Assembly (NCBI GenBank): GCA_009760855.2
Contig: WPIO01000008.1
Coordinates: 3,222,001 to 3,286,000 of the forward strand
DNA: 64,000 bases
Direction of reading: 5' to 3'
Source: Cristatella mucedo
Taxonomy: Eukaryota > Bryozoa > Phylactolaemata > Cristatellidae
Numbering within the stretch: the stretch's first letter is position 1; each line of letters begins with the position of its first letter. The notes under the pieces are model-generated. The model saw nothing but the letters and a program-made list of their open reading frames with translations. It was not told the origin of the DNA and made no database searches. This document shows, piece after piece, positions 50,884 through 64,000 of this stretch. The translations under genes were made by a program, and so were the position numbers.

Positions 50884-52065
50884 TGTATCTCCGTCTGTAA
50901 CTCCACAAAGTCATAAAGACCATGTGGTTGTTACGCAGGAGAGTTTTGTATAGCGCACTCACAGCCTAAGCGGCTTTCAGTACGCATTCGGTAGCCAACA
51001 GACTTCGTCTCACGCAACAAAGAGAAAGTGGGAAGTTGGAGTCAGAGTCAGGAGAGCAGTTGAGGTAGTGAGTGGCATGGAAGTAGCAGCTCAGGACCGC
51101 TGAAAAGGATGAGCCATAGTCGGCAGTAGGAGAGTAGTTGTCGTTGCGTAAGAATTGTGGAAGCGAGTTCCACAGTCGAGGACCATAAAAATTTAGCTAA
51201 AGTTTCTGTCGCCAATGGCCTTTAAGCGGAGGAATGAAACGGCTAACATATCGTCCACACAGGACCTGAGGGCGCGAACGGCTGAAACTGATGCAGCAGT
51301 TCAGCTAGGTACGAAGGAGCCAAGCCGTGGCGGGCCTTGTGGGTCAGCGTAAGAACTTTGCTCTGTATCCTTTGCTCAACCGGCAGCCATCCTAGCTCTT
51401 TCAGCAAAGGAGACACGTGCTCAAACCGCTGGGACTTGAAGACTAGCCTTGCAGCCATATTCATAGTCTGCTGCAGCAGCATAATAGCTTTCTTTGGCAG
51501 CCTAGCCAATAAGGAATTGCAATAATCAAGCCGAAACAGTACTGATGAGCTAGTTAAATTTTTTACAAGCAACTGTGGGAGACAGCCCTAATCTTGGTTG
51601 GGATCGGACGTGATGGCTATCTGTAGAAGCAGTCTTCTGAATGAAGCTTTTATAATTGAGGCAGTTGTCGAAAACGACACCAAAATTTCGAGCACGTGGT
51701 GATGGTCGCACAATAACATCACCTATTAAAAGAGCAAAGCCTTTTCATTCAGCCACACGCTTAGGGTGTCCTATGAGCAGCAGTTCGGTTTTATCGTGGT
51801 GACCCTTCTCGTGTGTGAGACCTGACCCCCACACGACACGGATTGAACACGACCAGACAATTACGATTTAAACCACTCCAGTGCTTCGTCTGCCAGACCG
51901 ATCGTTGCACTCAATCGTTCAAGCAGAACATCGTGATCACTGCTGTCGAAGGCAGCACATAGATCTAGCAGAGCTAGGGTAGTGACATTCCCGTCGTCGT
52001 GGCCGCGTAGAATGTCCTGCTCAGCCTGGACCCGGCGAGCTCTCTTCATAGGGCCTCAGAGGATC
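50884..52065 (-). mobile_element. LINE (CR1/L2-like), longest copy
   Basis: The minus strand reads, from 52049, ALLDLCAAFDSSDHDVLLERL (the reverse-transcriptase LLDLSAAFDTVDH motif). From 51540 it reads LDYCNSLLARLPKKAIMLLQ, ELGWLPVEQRIQSKVLTLTH and ARHGLAPSYLAELL. The 3' UTR follows to 50884. The middle of the reverse transcriptase is deleted or broken, so the copy is dead. It is the best reference in the window for the family. Confidence 0.87.
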
Positions 52066-52689
52066 TCGCAGCTGGAAAGCATAAGGCCAAGCATAGTTTC
52101 TAGAAGAACGTAGTGGATTCGGCAATTCGCAATGCAAATATGTTGATGCCGACCATTACCCACCATCTTCATTGAAACCTTGTGAGCACCCTGCCTGGCA
52201 ATACTTTCACCGATTTAGCAGGCCGCTTTTATGGTTTATGTGTCAGCAACATAGATAAGATCAGAGAGTCGATCCCCAAGGTAGAATCCCTCTGTACTCA
52301 TCACCAGCCGTTTCTGGCTCCACACACAGCTCCAGGTCGACCTTCAAGCCTCCCACCAGCGACCTTATTTTAAGGTTCAAGGTTCAGCCTGAAAGGATCG
52401 CATGAGCTATCGACGACGACATGCCTGGGCATGCTCTCCATCTGAAATGCTTGGAATTCCAGCTGCCTGATGTTACTCACACATTGCATGTCCCCCAAGT
52501 CTCAGGTCTCGCCCCCGTGCTTCCTTTCTGAAGGCTGGCCAGGCCACTCATTAGCAAGCTGACGCTAGACCTGAACTTTTTTAAAGACACCAGAAGAGCG
52601 CTCGCTGTGACAGAACAGCTACGTGCTCATATCATAGCACCAAAACTAGTAAGCAAGTTCCGGTCAAGTTTTTTCCAACTAAATCACCG

Positions 52690-53045
52690 AGTCAGCACGG
52701 GCTGCGAGTACATCACGACCTTGTCATGAGAGTTGAAGTGGGTCGAGTCTCTCGGCTAACTCTGCTGGATCGCCCGGCAGCGTTCGATGGCGCTTATCAC
52801 AAAGTCTTCCGTGAGTTCGCTTGGGCATTACTAGATCTGCACTAATATGGTTTATCTCATATCTTCCGTTACAGAAAATGTAAAGTGCCTAGAAAGACAT
52901 TTAGTTCTCTTAAGGCGCTTTACAAATTTCCGAGCCTAGCTGCTAGAGGCCAAAGGTCATCAGCGAATGTAAAGCGCCTTGAAAGAGATTGAGTTCTCGG
53001 AGGGTGCTTCATCAAGTGCATTGTTATTATTATCATCATCAGGTG
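52690..53045 (+). mobile_element. LINE fragments with two 3' tails
   Basis: LLDRPAAFDGAYHKVF (decayed LLDLSAAFDTVDHDIL) occurs at about 52760-52810. Tails at 52873-52930 (CTAGAAAGACATTTAGTTCTC) and 52968-53040 (CTTGAAAGAGATTGAGTTCTC with a TTATTATTATCATCATCA end) follow. Confidence 0.7.
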
Positions 53046-53089
53046 ACCCTTTAAAATAGGGGGATGGGGAATTGTTCTTGGTCACATCG

Positions 53090-53930
53090 CATGTCGAACT
53101 TTCTTCATTTCCCTGCAGCACTTATTGCTGGCAGTTGCACTGAGATGGCAGCAAATCTTTTCAAATTCAATGACGACAAAACCATCTGGCTAGTTACGGA
53201 AAATGTAAATTGGAAAATGCAACCCCCAAAATGGGGCCCGGCCACCATGTTTCCTGTTGCCTCTTTATAAAATCTGGTTACAGCTAAGGATATCGCAGAG
53301 TTAGTCCATGCATTCATGATAGCTCATTTTGGCTTTTGCAACTCATTACATGCAGGTTGTCTTGCCGGTGCAACAGGGCTATTACAGTTGATGCACACAT
53401 CTGTGGCTGGGCTTGTCTGTCATTAATTTATCAACTGCAAATATCACACTCACTTTTCTCTGACCTGTACGGAGCCCCATCTAGCAGCATATCGCATTCA
53501 AAGTTTGGTCAATCGCTTTTACGTCCATTCATTTCTTCTCTTGCTCCGGCCTACCTATCGGAACTACTTCCTCTCAGGCTTCGCATCTGCGACTGCTCTT
53601 CGGACTCGAATCGCTTATTAGCTGTGCCTCAAGCAACACCGAGCTCCTTTTCGGACAGTGCCTTCAGTTCGCTTGCTCCTGGAGCTTAGAACTCACCCCC
53701 CCCGACTAACGTTACGTCATCACTTGACTTGATATTCAAGAGGAAGCTGCAACCCGACATGTCCCTCAGCACTCGCCTCCTCCGATTGAATTGTCCGATG
53801 CAAAGTGCTTATGCATGTCGACTCTGTTGTATGCATATAATCAGTAACCAATCGAAATACTTCCTTTCCAGCATGTGGAAATTGCCTAAAACCGATTTAG
53901 TTAGTTCTCCTAGATTATTATAGAAGCGTC
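53090..53930 (+). mobile_element. LINE fragment, broken ORF2 end
   Basis: In shifting frames: FNDDKTIWLVT (from LNDDKTE), CNSLHAGCL, SLAPAYLSELLPLR, and at the end AWNSLP-like remnants and GAAATTGCCTAAAACCGATTT AG. Frameshifts throughout. Confidence 0.75.
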
Positions 53931-54134
53931 TTTTTATTTTGGTCCCTGCTCTATTATCGCATTCACGCCTCGCCTCAACGCTCAACTCGCACGCTTAAGG
54001 AGTGACTGCACATTAAGGTGTACTTCTTGATATGTTCAAGCAACGTCGGGTGCACCATTCTGAAAACGTCAGACTGACACCGCGACTTAAAAGGTTGTGT
54101 AGCGAAGATGCCTGACAAGCCGGCTCAGATCAGT

Positions 54135-54275
54135 CTATGCTGGTTGGGTACAGTGGTTAAGGTGCTCGCCCCGACCAAGGTCTGGCTGAGGTCGCAGGCT
54201 CGAGCCCCGAGGCATATGTCAAGCGCCTGAACAGAGATTAAGTTCTCTTGGGGTGCTATACAAATTAATTACTAA
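54135..54275 (+). mobile_element. SINE-A (tRNA-derived)
   Basis: CTGGTTGGGTACAGTGGTTA AGGTGCTCGCC head, GGCTCGAGCCCCGAGGC B-box region and AGAGATTAAGTTCTCTTGGG GTGCTATACAAATTAATT tail. Confidence 0.85.
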
Positions 54276-54359
54276 TTACTAATTCAATAATAAATGCCTA
54301 ATGGCAGATCGTACAACCCTCCAGCCCGCTAAGGGCGAGCCAGCCAGTTCCACGGTTCA

Positions 54360-54745
54360 GCCTCCCCTGAGTAATCGAACTTTCAGCTCGCATGCACCGA
54401 ATGCCTGGAGTTCACTACCACCTGCAACGACCTTGCATCATCTTTAAAGTCTCATCTAAAAGCAGCACCGGTTCATGTCAGCTTTCTGTTCCCTTCCTAG
54501 CGAACCTGTCTTCTTTACCCGGTGTGCTTTTCGCGCAGCATGTTTCAAGCATGTGACTAGCCGTAGATCTTACTGACTGGTGGCTCCGAGTGTCTTCATG
54601 CTTGCTTTAGCACGCTGGCCTAAGCATATTTTTTCGCTTTTGCATGCATGATGCCGCCCGTTGCCTCGGGTTTTGGTTCTCTTACATTGAGTTGTAAAGC
54701 ACCTAAATAAAACAATTAAGTTTTCTTATTGTGCTATCTATTGGC
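54360..54745 (+). mobile_element. LINE 3' fragment
   Basis: CTCGCATGCACCGAATGCCTG GAGTTCACTACCACC corresponds to LINE C-terminal APNAWSSLPP. A tail TTGTAAAGCACCTAAATAAA ACAATTAAGTTTTC follows at 54693. Confidence 0.65.
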
Positions 54746-54907
54746 TTATATTTGCAATGGCACTTGATGAGCCACAAGAGTGAAACAATAGCCAGGTACA
54801 TGACGATTCCAACATCGAATTCAGCCAAAACATGACTTCTTTGCTTTCTATCGAGAAGCATTGAGAAAAAAATGAATGACTTATGTGATAACAATAACTC
54901 ATAACAA

Positions 54908-55030
54908 ATTCTAGCTGATTTGACAGCCTCTTTTTGGATAGTGGCAGAAGAACCTTAAAGGCTATCACCATCGCTTGCAGCGGCAATAAAAGATCGCCAA
55001 CCGTACGATTCGAACTCATGGCCCACCTAA
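54908..55030 (-). mobile_element. SINE-B (tRNA-derived)
   Basis: Reverse copy: TAGCTGATTTGACAGCCTC, GCGGCAATAAAAGATCGCC, B-box CGATTCGAACTC. Confidence 0.75.
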
Positions 55031-55857
55031 TTTAAAGTGACCAGGCAGCTATCTCGAGTAACCTGCTTAGCTCCGGCTGCTTTTTAAGTCGGAGGCCCAC
55101 ACTCATTTATTCCAAGCAGAAGTCCCATACTGGCATATGAGATCGGCAGACATGTCAAAAAGCAGTGAAGGCTAAGTCCAGCACTCAAAGAAATTGAGCA
55201 GCATCTCAAAGCCAAGTCCCCTCTTACGATGGCCAAGCAGAGCTCATCTTTGAAGGGTAAGATCGAGCACAGAACCGCGGCATAGTAAGTGTGCCAGGCA
55301 AATCCCCATTTGCACATCGTTGTTAGCCTAAACGTAAGTTTATAAAAACCAAAAGAATTAACAAAATGCCTCGTGGGTTACGCAAACAACCCTTCTCACA
55401 CCAGAAAGTCATCATTCAGAGCACTTACACAAAGAACATGAGCAGGGCAAGTATGCGCTAAAAAAAAGGAGGAACAAACCGCTCCTGACTTATAAGCTGC
55501 TTAAGCAATGCGAACTCGATAAATAGACACGACGAGAGCCACGACGTGGCGCGAGACCTGCCGCGTCGTGGAAGTAAATAAACTCGGCATCAGCCCAGAC
55601 ACAGACGTGAGCTGAAAGGCTGTCGAGATCACACGTGAGGAGTGGGATGGAAGAGAGTAGAATCCAGTGGAAGTGACCATAGCACCAATCGTCACGACAG
55701 CCTTGTCTGCACCACATCCATGCCCACGGGGTTCTGCTGACGTCGCTCGTAGACCGATCGAGAGGCCCCAGCCAGCCAGCCGCCAAAGCGTGACCTGCAG
55801 GCTCGCTTCCCGAGCGCGCTGTGTGCTCGAGGCAGCTCGGCCGAAAAGCCTGCCCGC

Positions 55858-60095
<4,238 letters not shown>

Positions 60096-60412
60096 CTGCG
60101 AGCCAACGCGACACAGTGGTGGCCAACATGGCAGCAGAGCTGCCTGCGAGCGAGCTGCTAACTTGCGGGCAGTAGCTGCCGCCGCCACCCCGATGGCTCT
60201 CAGAGGAGCGCTGCTCGCAGCACCGTGGACTGAGCAGCTCACAAAGTTTTGGCGCATGCCGGCACTCGACGATCAACAATCGAACGATAACACGAATGCA
60301 AATTCGGTTAGGACCTTTGCCTGTGCCACGTAATACAGCCCGATTTTCAAGCAGATGGCAACCCCTGCTGCTGTCATCATTGTTGTATTCATCATTATTA
60401 GATCACTCTTCA

Positions 60413-60535
60413 CGCCCAGGTCGTGGGCTCGAGTGCTGCAGTGGGGGATTCTTAATTGCCCACTTCAAGTGGTGATAAAAGCCGTTATGGCTCTCCTGCT
60501 GCTATACAAATGAGACTGCTAAATCAGCTAAATTT
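60413..60535 (+). mobile_element. SINE-B (tRNA-derived), 5'-truncated
   Basis: GGTCGTGGGCTCGAGTGC B-box region, GATTCTTAATTGCCCACTTC, and the 3' end AATGAGACTGCTAAATCAGC. Confidence 0.75.
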
Positions 60536-60974
60536 CTTACTAAACGTGTTACTTATGTTGCTTCCTGTTTACATCCGGGATATACATGGTTTGCATAATC
60601 ATTTTTTCCTTTTATGTGACAGTCGTCAGAACTTCTGATCCCATTTCTAACGTGTTTGTCTTTCGAAAGATATTCTCAACAAAAATTAGATTGCTAGACC
60701 AATGTTCCAAGTATTTTCTTGACATTGCTCCTTTAAGTCCTGCTTGGTGCAACACCATGCATGCTTTAGTACCTTCAAAGTAAGAAATGCAGTCGTTTTC
60801 AAGGTGCAATACAAATAAGAGATTTGCCATTTTAAATGAATTTTAAGTGTCGAAGATGCACGCTTTTCATTGGGCTAACAGTTCTTTGAACTTCCGTTTA
60901 TTGCCGTCAGCGTGTTGGCTAGGGGACCTGTTAGGAAGTACGCCAGCATAAGGAGAGTGCCTAGAAAAAGATCG

Positions 60975-61145
60975 GCTGAGTCGAAATGGCTCACTAGGTA
61001 AGGCGGTTGCTTTTCACGACCTCGGCCCCGAGGTCGCGGGTTCGAATCCTGTGGTGGGCGATCCTTTATCGCCACTGCAAGCGGTGGTGATAGCCGTAAA
61101 GGCTCTTCTGTCGCTATACATAAAGAGGCTGTTAAATCAGCTAGT
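60975..61145 (+). mobile_element. SINE-B (tRNA-derived), best copy
   Basis: A-box-like TGGCTCACTAGGTAAGGCGG, hairpin GACCTCGGCCCCGAGGTC, perfect B-box GGTTCGAATCC, GGGCGATCCTTTATCGCC, then GAGGCTGTTAAATCAGCTAG. It interrupts a LINE tail: GAGTGCCTAGAAAAAGATC is left of it and GGGCGCTATGCAAATGCATT right of it. Confidence 0.88.
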
Positions 61146-61149
61146 ATCT

Positions 61150-63265
61150 TTTATCGAGTACTCCGAGGGCGCTATGCAAATGCATTATTATGATTCATCT
61201 TAATGGTTGGTTAATGGTCGAATGCCTATTGCTCATTGTACACAAGGGGTCGCTGATACTTTTCGGCTAGAGTGTACGCACATCTTATTCTACAATACAT
61301 TTCTACCCGACCGACCGATTGCAACTAAACAAACTCGTGGCTCAATCGACAGCCAGATTGCCGAGCACTGTCATCAGACTAGTCCTATGGGCTACCACAG
61401 CACTCGACAGGGAAGACAGGAAACGTATTGTCATAAAGCACCGTTGAATCCACAATCTTTGACACCGGAAGCTCGAATACCAATTCCCCAATTTTGACAC
61501 GCTGTTGATTGACAGCCCAATAGCCTAGGATACATGCACACGTCATTAATAATATGCAAGAAGCTTCCATTAAAACTTGCCATCAAAAGCTACGAGTCGA
61601 GAAACAAGCACGAACACTGGCTGAGGTACGAGACTCGCCTTAGATGACACTGCTTGACAACTCCAATCATTCGTTTCATAGCTCTGGCGCATCGACCTTC
61701 GATTAGCTTTGCCTAAAACAATAGAACAGGTGGTGGCACAAAGGCAGGCAGAAGATGGCACAAGCCATATCTCTTTCGAAGCACAATGTTGTAAAATGTA
61801 ACTGAGAATAATAAAAGTACAGCTACTACTAATAATAAGACTGCTGAATAGCACTATAAGTGAATCAAATCTGCATTTATTCAGGCCCTTTACAACTCTC
61901 TGCAGGAGAAGCAATAACAAGGATTTAATGATGACTAGCATGGAAAAACTCACAAGGCACTCACAGCCCTTAGTTACACGTACCCATGCTTAGGTGCATG
62001 CACCGATACATACGCAGGTGATCAGCATGCAAAGCACAGGAAAAAGAACAAGTTCACTATGCACAGAGTCGTAAGGAATGTTGCAACTTTCGTACGCTGG
62101 AGACTTTGTCGTTAACACCAGGAACACTAGCAGATTGGCTGACGATTTGGCAGATTTTTATCATGTAGACTGCAGTCCAAAAGTCAACCACAGCTCAAAG
62201 ATCTAGAGCAAAGCCATCAGATGCGCTAATCATGTAAAAATTGGCCACGGTTCATTTATGCCAACCGAAATGCCATCTCGATTACTAAGCTGTGGCACTA
62301 AAATTATGCTTGCAATGAGAGTCCAGCAATTCACTGGAATGAATGATAAATCACAGACTTGAGAACAAGTAGGATGCTACTACGCTGATACAGTCATAAA
62401 GCATTACAGAGTCAGCTAGCGCTCGCATTAACCGAGCACATTCAAGGCCACTGCTTCGATTCAGCCCACGATACGCATGTCGATAGGATTTAAGTCCACG
62501 AGCCCAACGAAGGGTCATTTCGCAAGTCGCAACCAACAGAGGCTCAAACTGTGCCGACTTTGCTATCGTGAATGATGACCCGTTCATTGCTAGAGGACGA
62601 GGGCAAGGGGGAGGGGCTTCAGGATCGCCCTGGTAGGCGACCCGGAAGGAGAGGATCGCTGGCAACAACGCCTACTTTCACTTCCCAAGAGCCCAGCAAC
62701 ATTTCTTTAGTGGAAAGAGCATTAGAGACGACGATGGCGCAGACTGGCTAAAGAGCCTGTCCACCACCCCATGCACCTCCGATGCAGCTCTGAGGCGGTT
62801 CTCTGTTGCTAGGCAACTCATTTTCTACACGTCCAGCGTATGGCGTCCAGTCCGCTTCAGCAGCAGCAACAGCAGCTGCCGCGAAGAGTGCACACGGGCA
62901 GCAGCAGCAGCCGCTGCCGCAGAGGCTCTGTACGATGGGGCCTCGAGCCTCGGGCTCCATTCTCTTCAGCTTCTTGTGTCCAGAGACTTGAGGACGGCAG
63001 CCTCCGAAGCAAAGCTGCGGGCTTTCCAGAGACAGCGTAATATGGTAACTTTATTGGAAGGTTGACAGCACCTTCGGCACGCAGAGTTCCAAGTCAACGT
63101 CCGCAGGTAAGCTACCACTGTTGTTTAGGGAGGCGGCCGTGCCTGCACGTGCCGATCATCGCTTCCGGCATATGCAGCTTCAATGGTGCTGAACCGGTGT
63201 CGCCAGCTTAACCATCCAGATTATGGCTGATAATCATTATTTGCGATTATGCGAACAATCTATGG
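61150..63265. other. Non-coding stretch upstream of the RING exons
   Basis: No exon recognised. 61800-61960 has a reversed LINE tail (AATAATAAGACTGC...CATTTATTCAGGCCCTTTAC). 62840-62925 is CAG-rich on the plus strand (a short Gln/Ser run after an ATG at 62840), not supported as a gene. Missing 5' exons of the RING gene may be hidden here or beyond the window. Confidence 0.4.
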
Positions 63266-63273
63266 GCCGAGGC

Positions 63274-63283
63274 CGTATAAAAG
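63274..63283 (+). promoter_or_regulatory. TATA box, candidate promoter
   Basis: GTATAAAAGC sits in GC-rich sequence, and 30 bp on is GCAATCGAGATTCCAGACTC, a plausible start site. An ATG at 63384 opens 85 codons (ending at 63638) with no domain I recognise. It could be a gene promoter or that of a decayed LTR element. Confidence 0.4.
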
Positions 63284-63299
63284 CCGGCGCCATGAAATA

Positions 63300-64000
63300 G
63301 GCAGGCAATCGAGATTCCAGACTCGGCGTTGGCATTTGAGCTGATTTCTTGAGCTTGTGGCCGGAGAGCCATCGGTGTACGTCATGGCCACTGTTCAATG
63401 TCTGCAACATTGTGCTGCTGTCAAATCGACCATCTACACTGTAGATACTGACTTGATATGCTTAAGGAATAAGCAAGCGTCAGTCGCCGCTGCCGTGCTC
63501 GTGCTACATTCGGCATACCTGGGTGCATTGGTGCAGCAGCTACCAGCAGCGTTACAAGAGGAGGCAGCGCCGTGGGCCTGTGTGTGTAGGGGCTCAGCGT
63601 GCGCACATTGGGTGCAGCCAACTTCAGAGCAGCTGTAGCTTCAATGCAGTCTCATCCTATAGTAGAGAGGTAGAGCTAACACAAAGGATGACCCATTGGA
63701 GCGACCCCACGAGCTGATTGACCACGCGCCTACAAACCAATCTCGCAGAGCTCCCGCAACTGACGGACAAGGCCAGGTCTGGCCGAGCACAGACATTCAT
63801 GTTGAATAAGTTGGATCAAATCTCTCCCGTCCCCCAACAACGAACGAGCCAGTTAATCATAGCGAAATGCAAAATGCATGGTGCACTCGGCACGTGGCGC
63901 ACTGCCAGCTCCCATTGCTGCAGCTAGGGGTCGGGGTCAGTGGCAGGATGGATAGAATCGTCCTCTCCTACCACGCCCCACCACCACAAGGAACCTCTCA
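63300..64000. other. Unassigned right end of the window
   Basis: Apart from the frame after 63384, nothing is recognisable as gene, RNA or repeat. 63780-63900 is plain sequence; the last 100 bp is unremarkable. Confidence 0.35.

Noticed and set aside
60975-61060. A true tRNA gene
   Set aside because: A- and B-box-like words are present, but the sequence continues into the SINE-B body and recurs many times; the acceptor stem is not intact.
62351-62668. Minus-strand frame as an upstream exon of the RING gene
   Set aside because: No acceptor/donor pair with the needed phase was found, and composition is ordinary.
62806-63040. Short Gln/Ser-rich plus-strand frame
   Set aside because: An ATG and CAG runs are present, but there is no donor in good context and no conserved sequence.

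Overview
This is a 64 kb piece of nuclear DNA from an animal. The genes have many short exons with GT-AG introns (one GC-AG), AATAAA poly(A) signals, microsatellites, tRNA-derived SINEs, LINE fragments and a Tc1-type transposon. No bacterial or viral gene organisation is visible. A full CFAP45 gene means the organism has motile cilia or flagella. The palmitoyltransferase resembles the Drosophila CG8314 branch of ZDHHC3/7, which suggests an invertebrate. I cannot name the phylum. Open frames that begin at TTG, GTG or CTG were not taken as gene starts.

Layout. 1-3.45 kb is a degenerate ~180 bp satellite carrying an inserted LINE end. 4.36-4.65 kb may be the first coding exon of an unidentified gene. 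10.15-10.84 kb is an intronless C2H2 zinc-finger gene, followed at 11.24 kb by exactly 100 uninterrupted GCT triplets. 11.6-18 kb is a graveyard of SINE and LINE pieces. 18.73-19.12 kb is TMEM60 (+). 24.2-30.7 kb is an eight-exon DHHC palmitoyltransferase (+), tail to tail with MRPL39 (-, 31.1-38.6 kb). 41.3-49.6 kb is CFAP45 (+), whose exon 6 sits between two perfect 96 bp inverted repeats. 50.4-55 kb is again repeats. 55.9-60.1 kb holds the last three recognised exons of a RING-H2 protein (-), with a Tc1 relic and a long CA tract in its intron. 60.1-64 kb is mostly non-coding, with SINEs and one good TATA box.

The genes do not form one pathway: ciliary axoneme (CFAP45), mitochondrial ribosome (MRPL39), protein S-acylation (ZDHHC3/7-like), ubiquitin ligation (RING), DNA binding (zinc finger) and a membrane protein of unknown role (TMEM60). 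The exon chains were assembled by hand from splice signals, reading phase and remembered family sequences; no search was run. No clearly new multi-gene system was found. The observations most worth following are structural: the inverted repeats around CFAP45 exon 6, the 100-unit GCT tract, the ~180 bp satellite, the SINE tails that match the local LINE 3' end, and several near-perfect hairpins.
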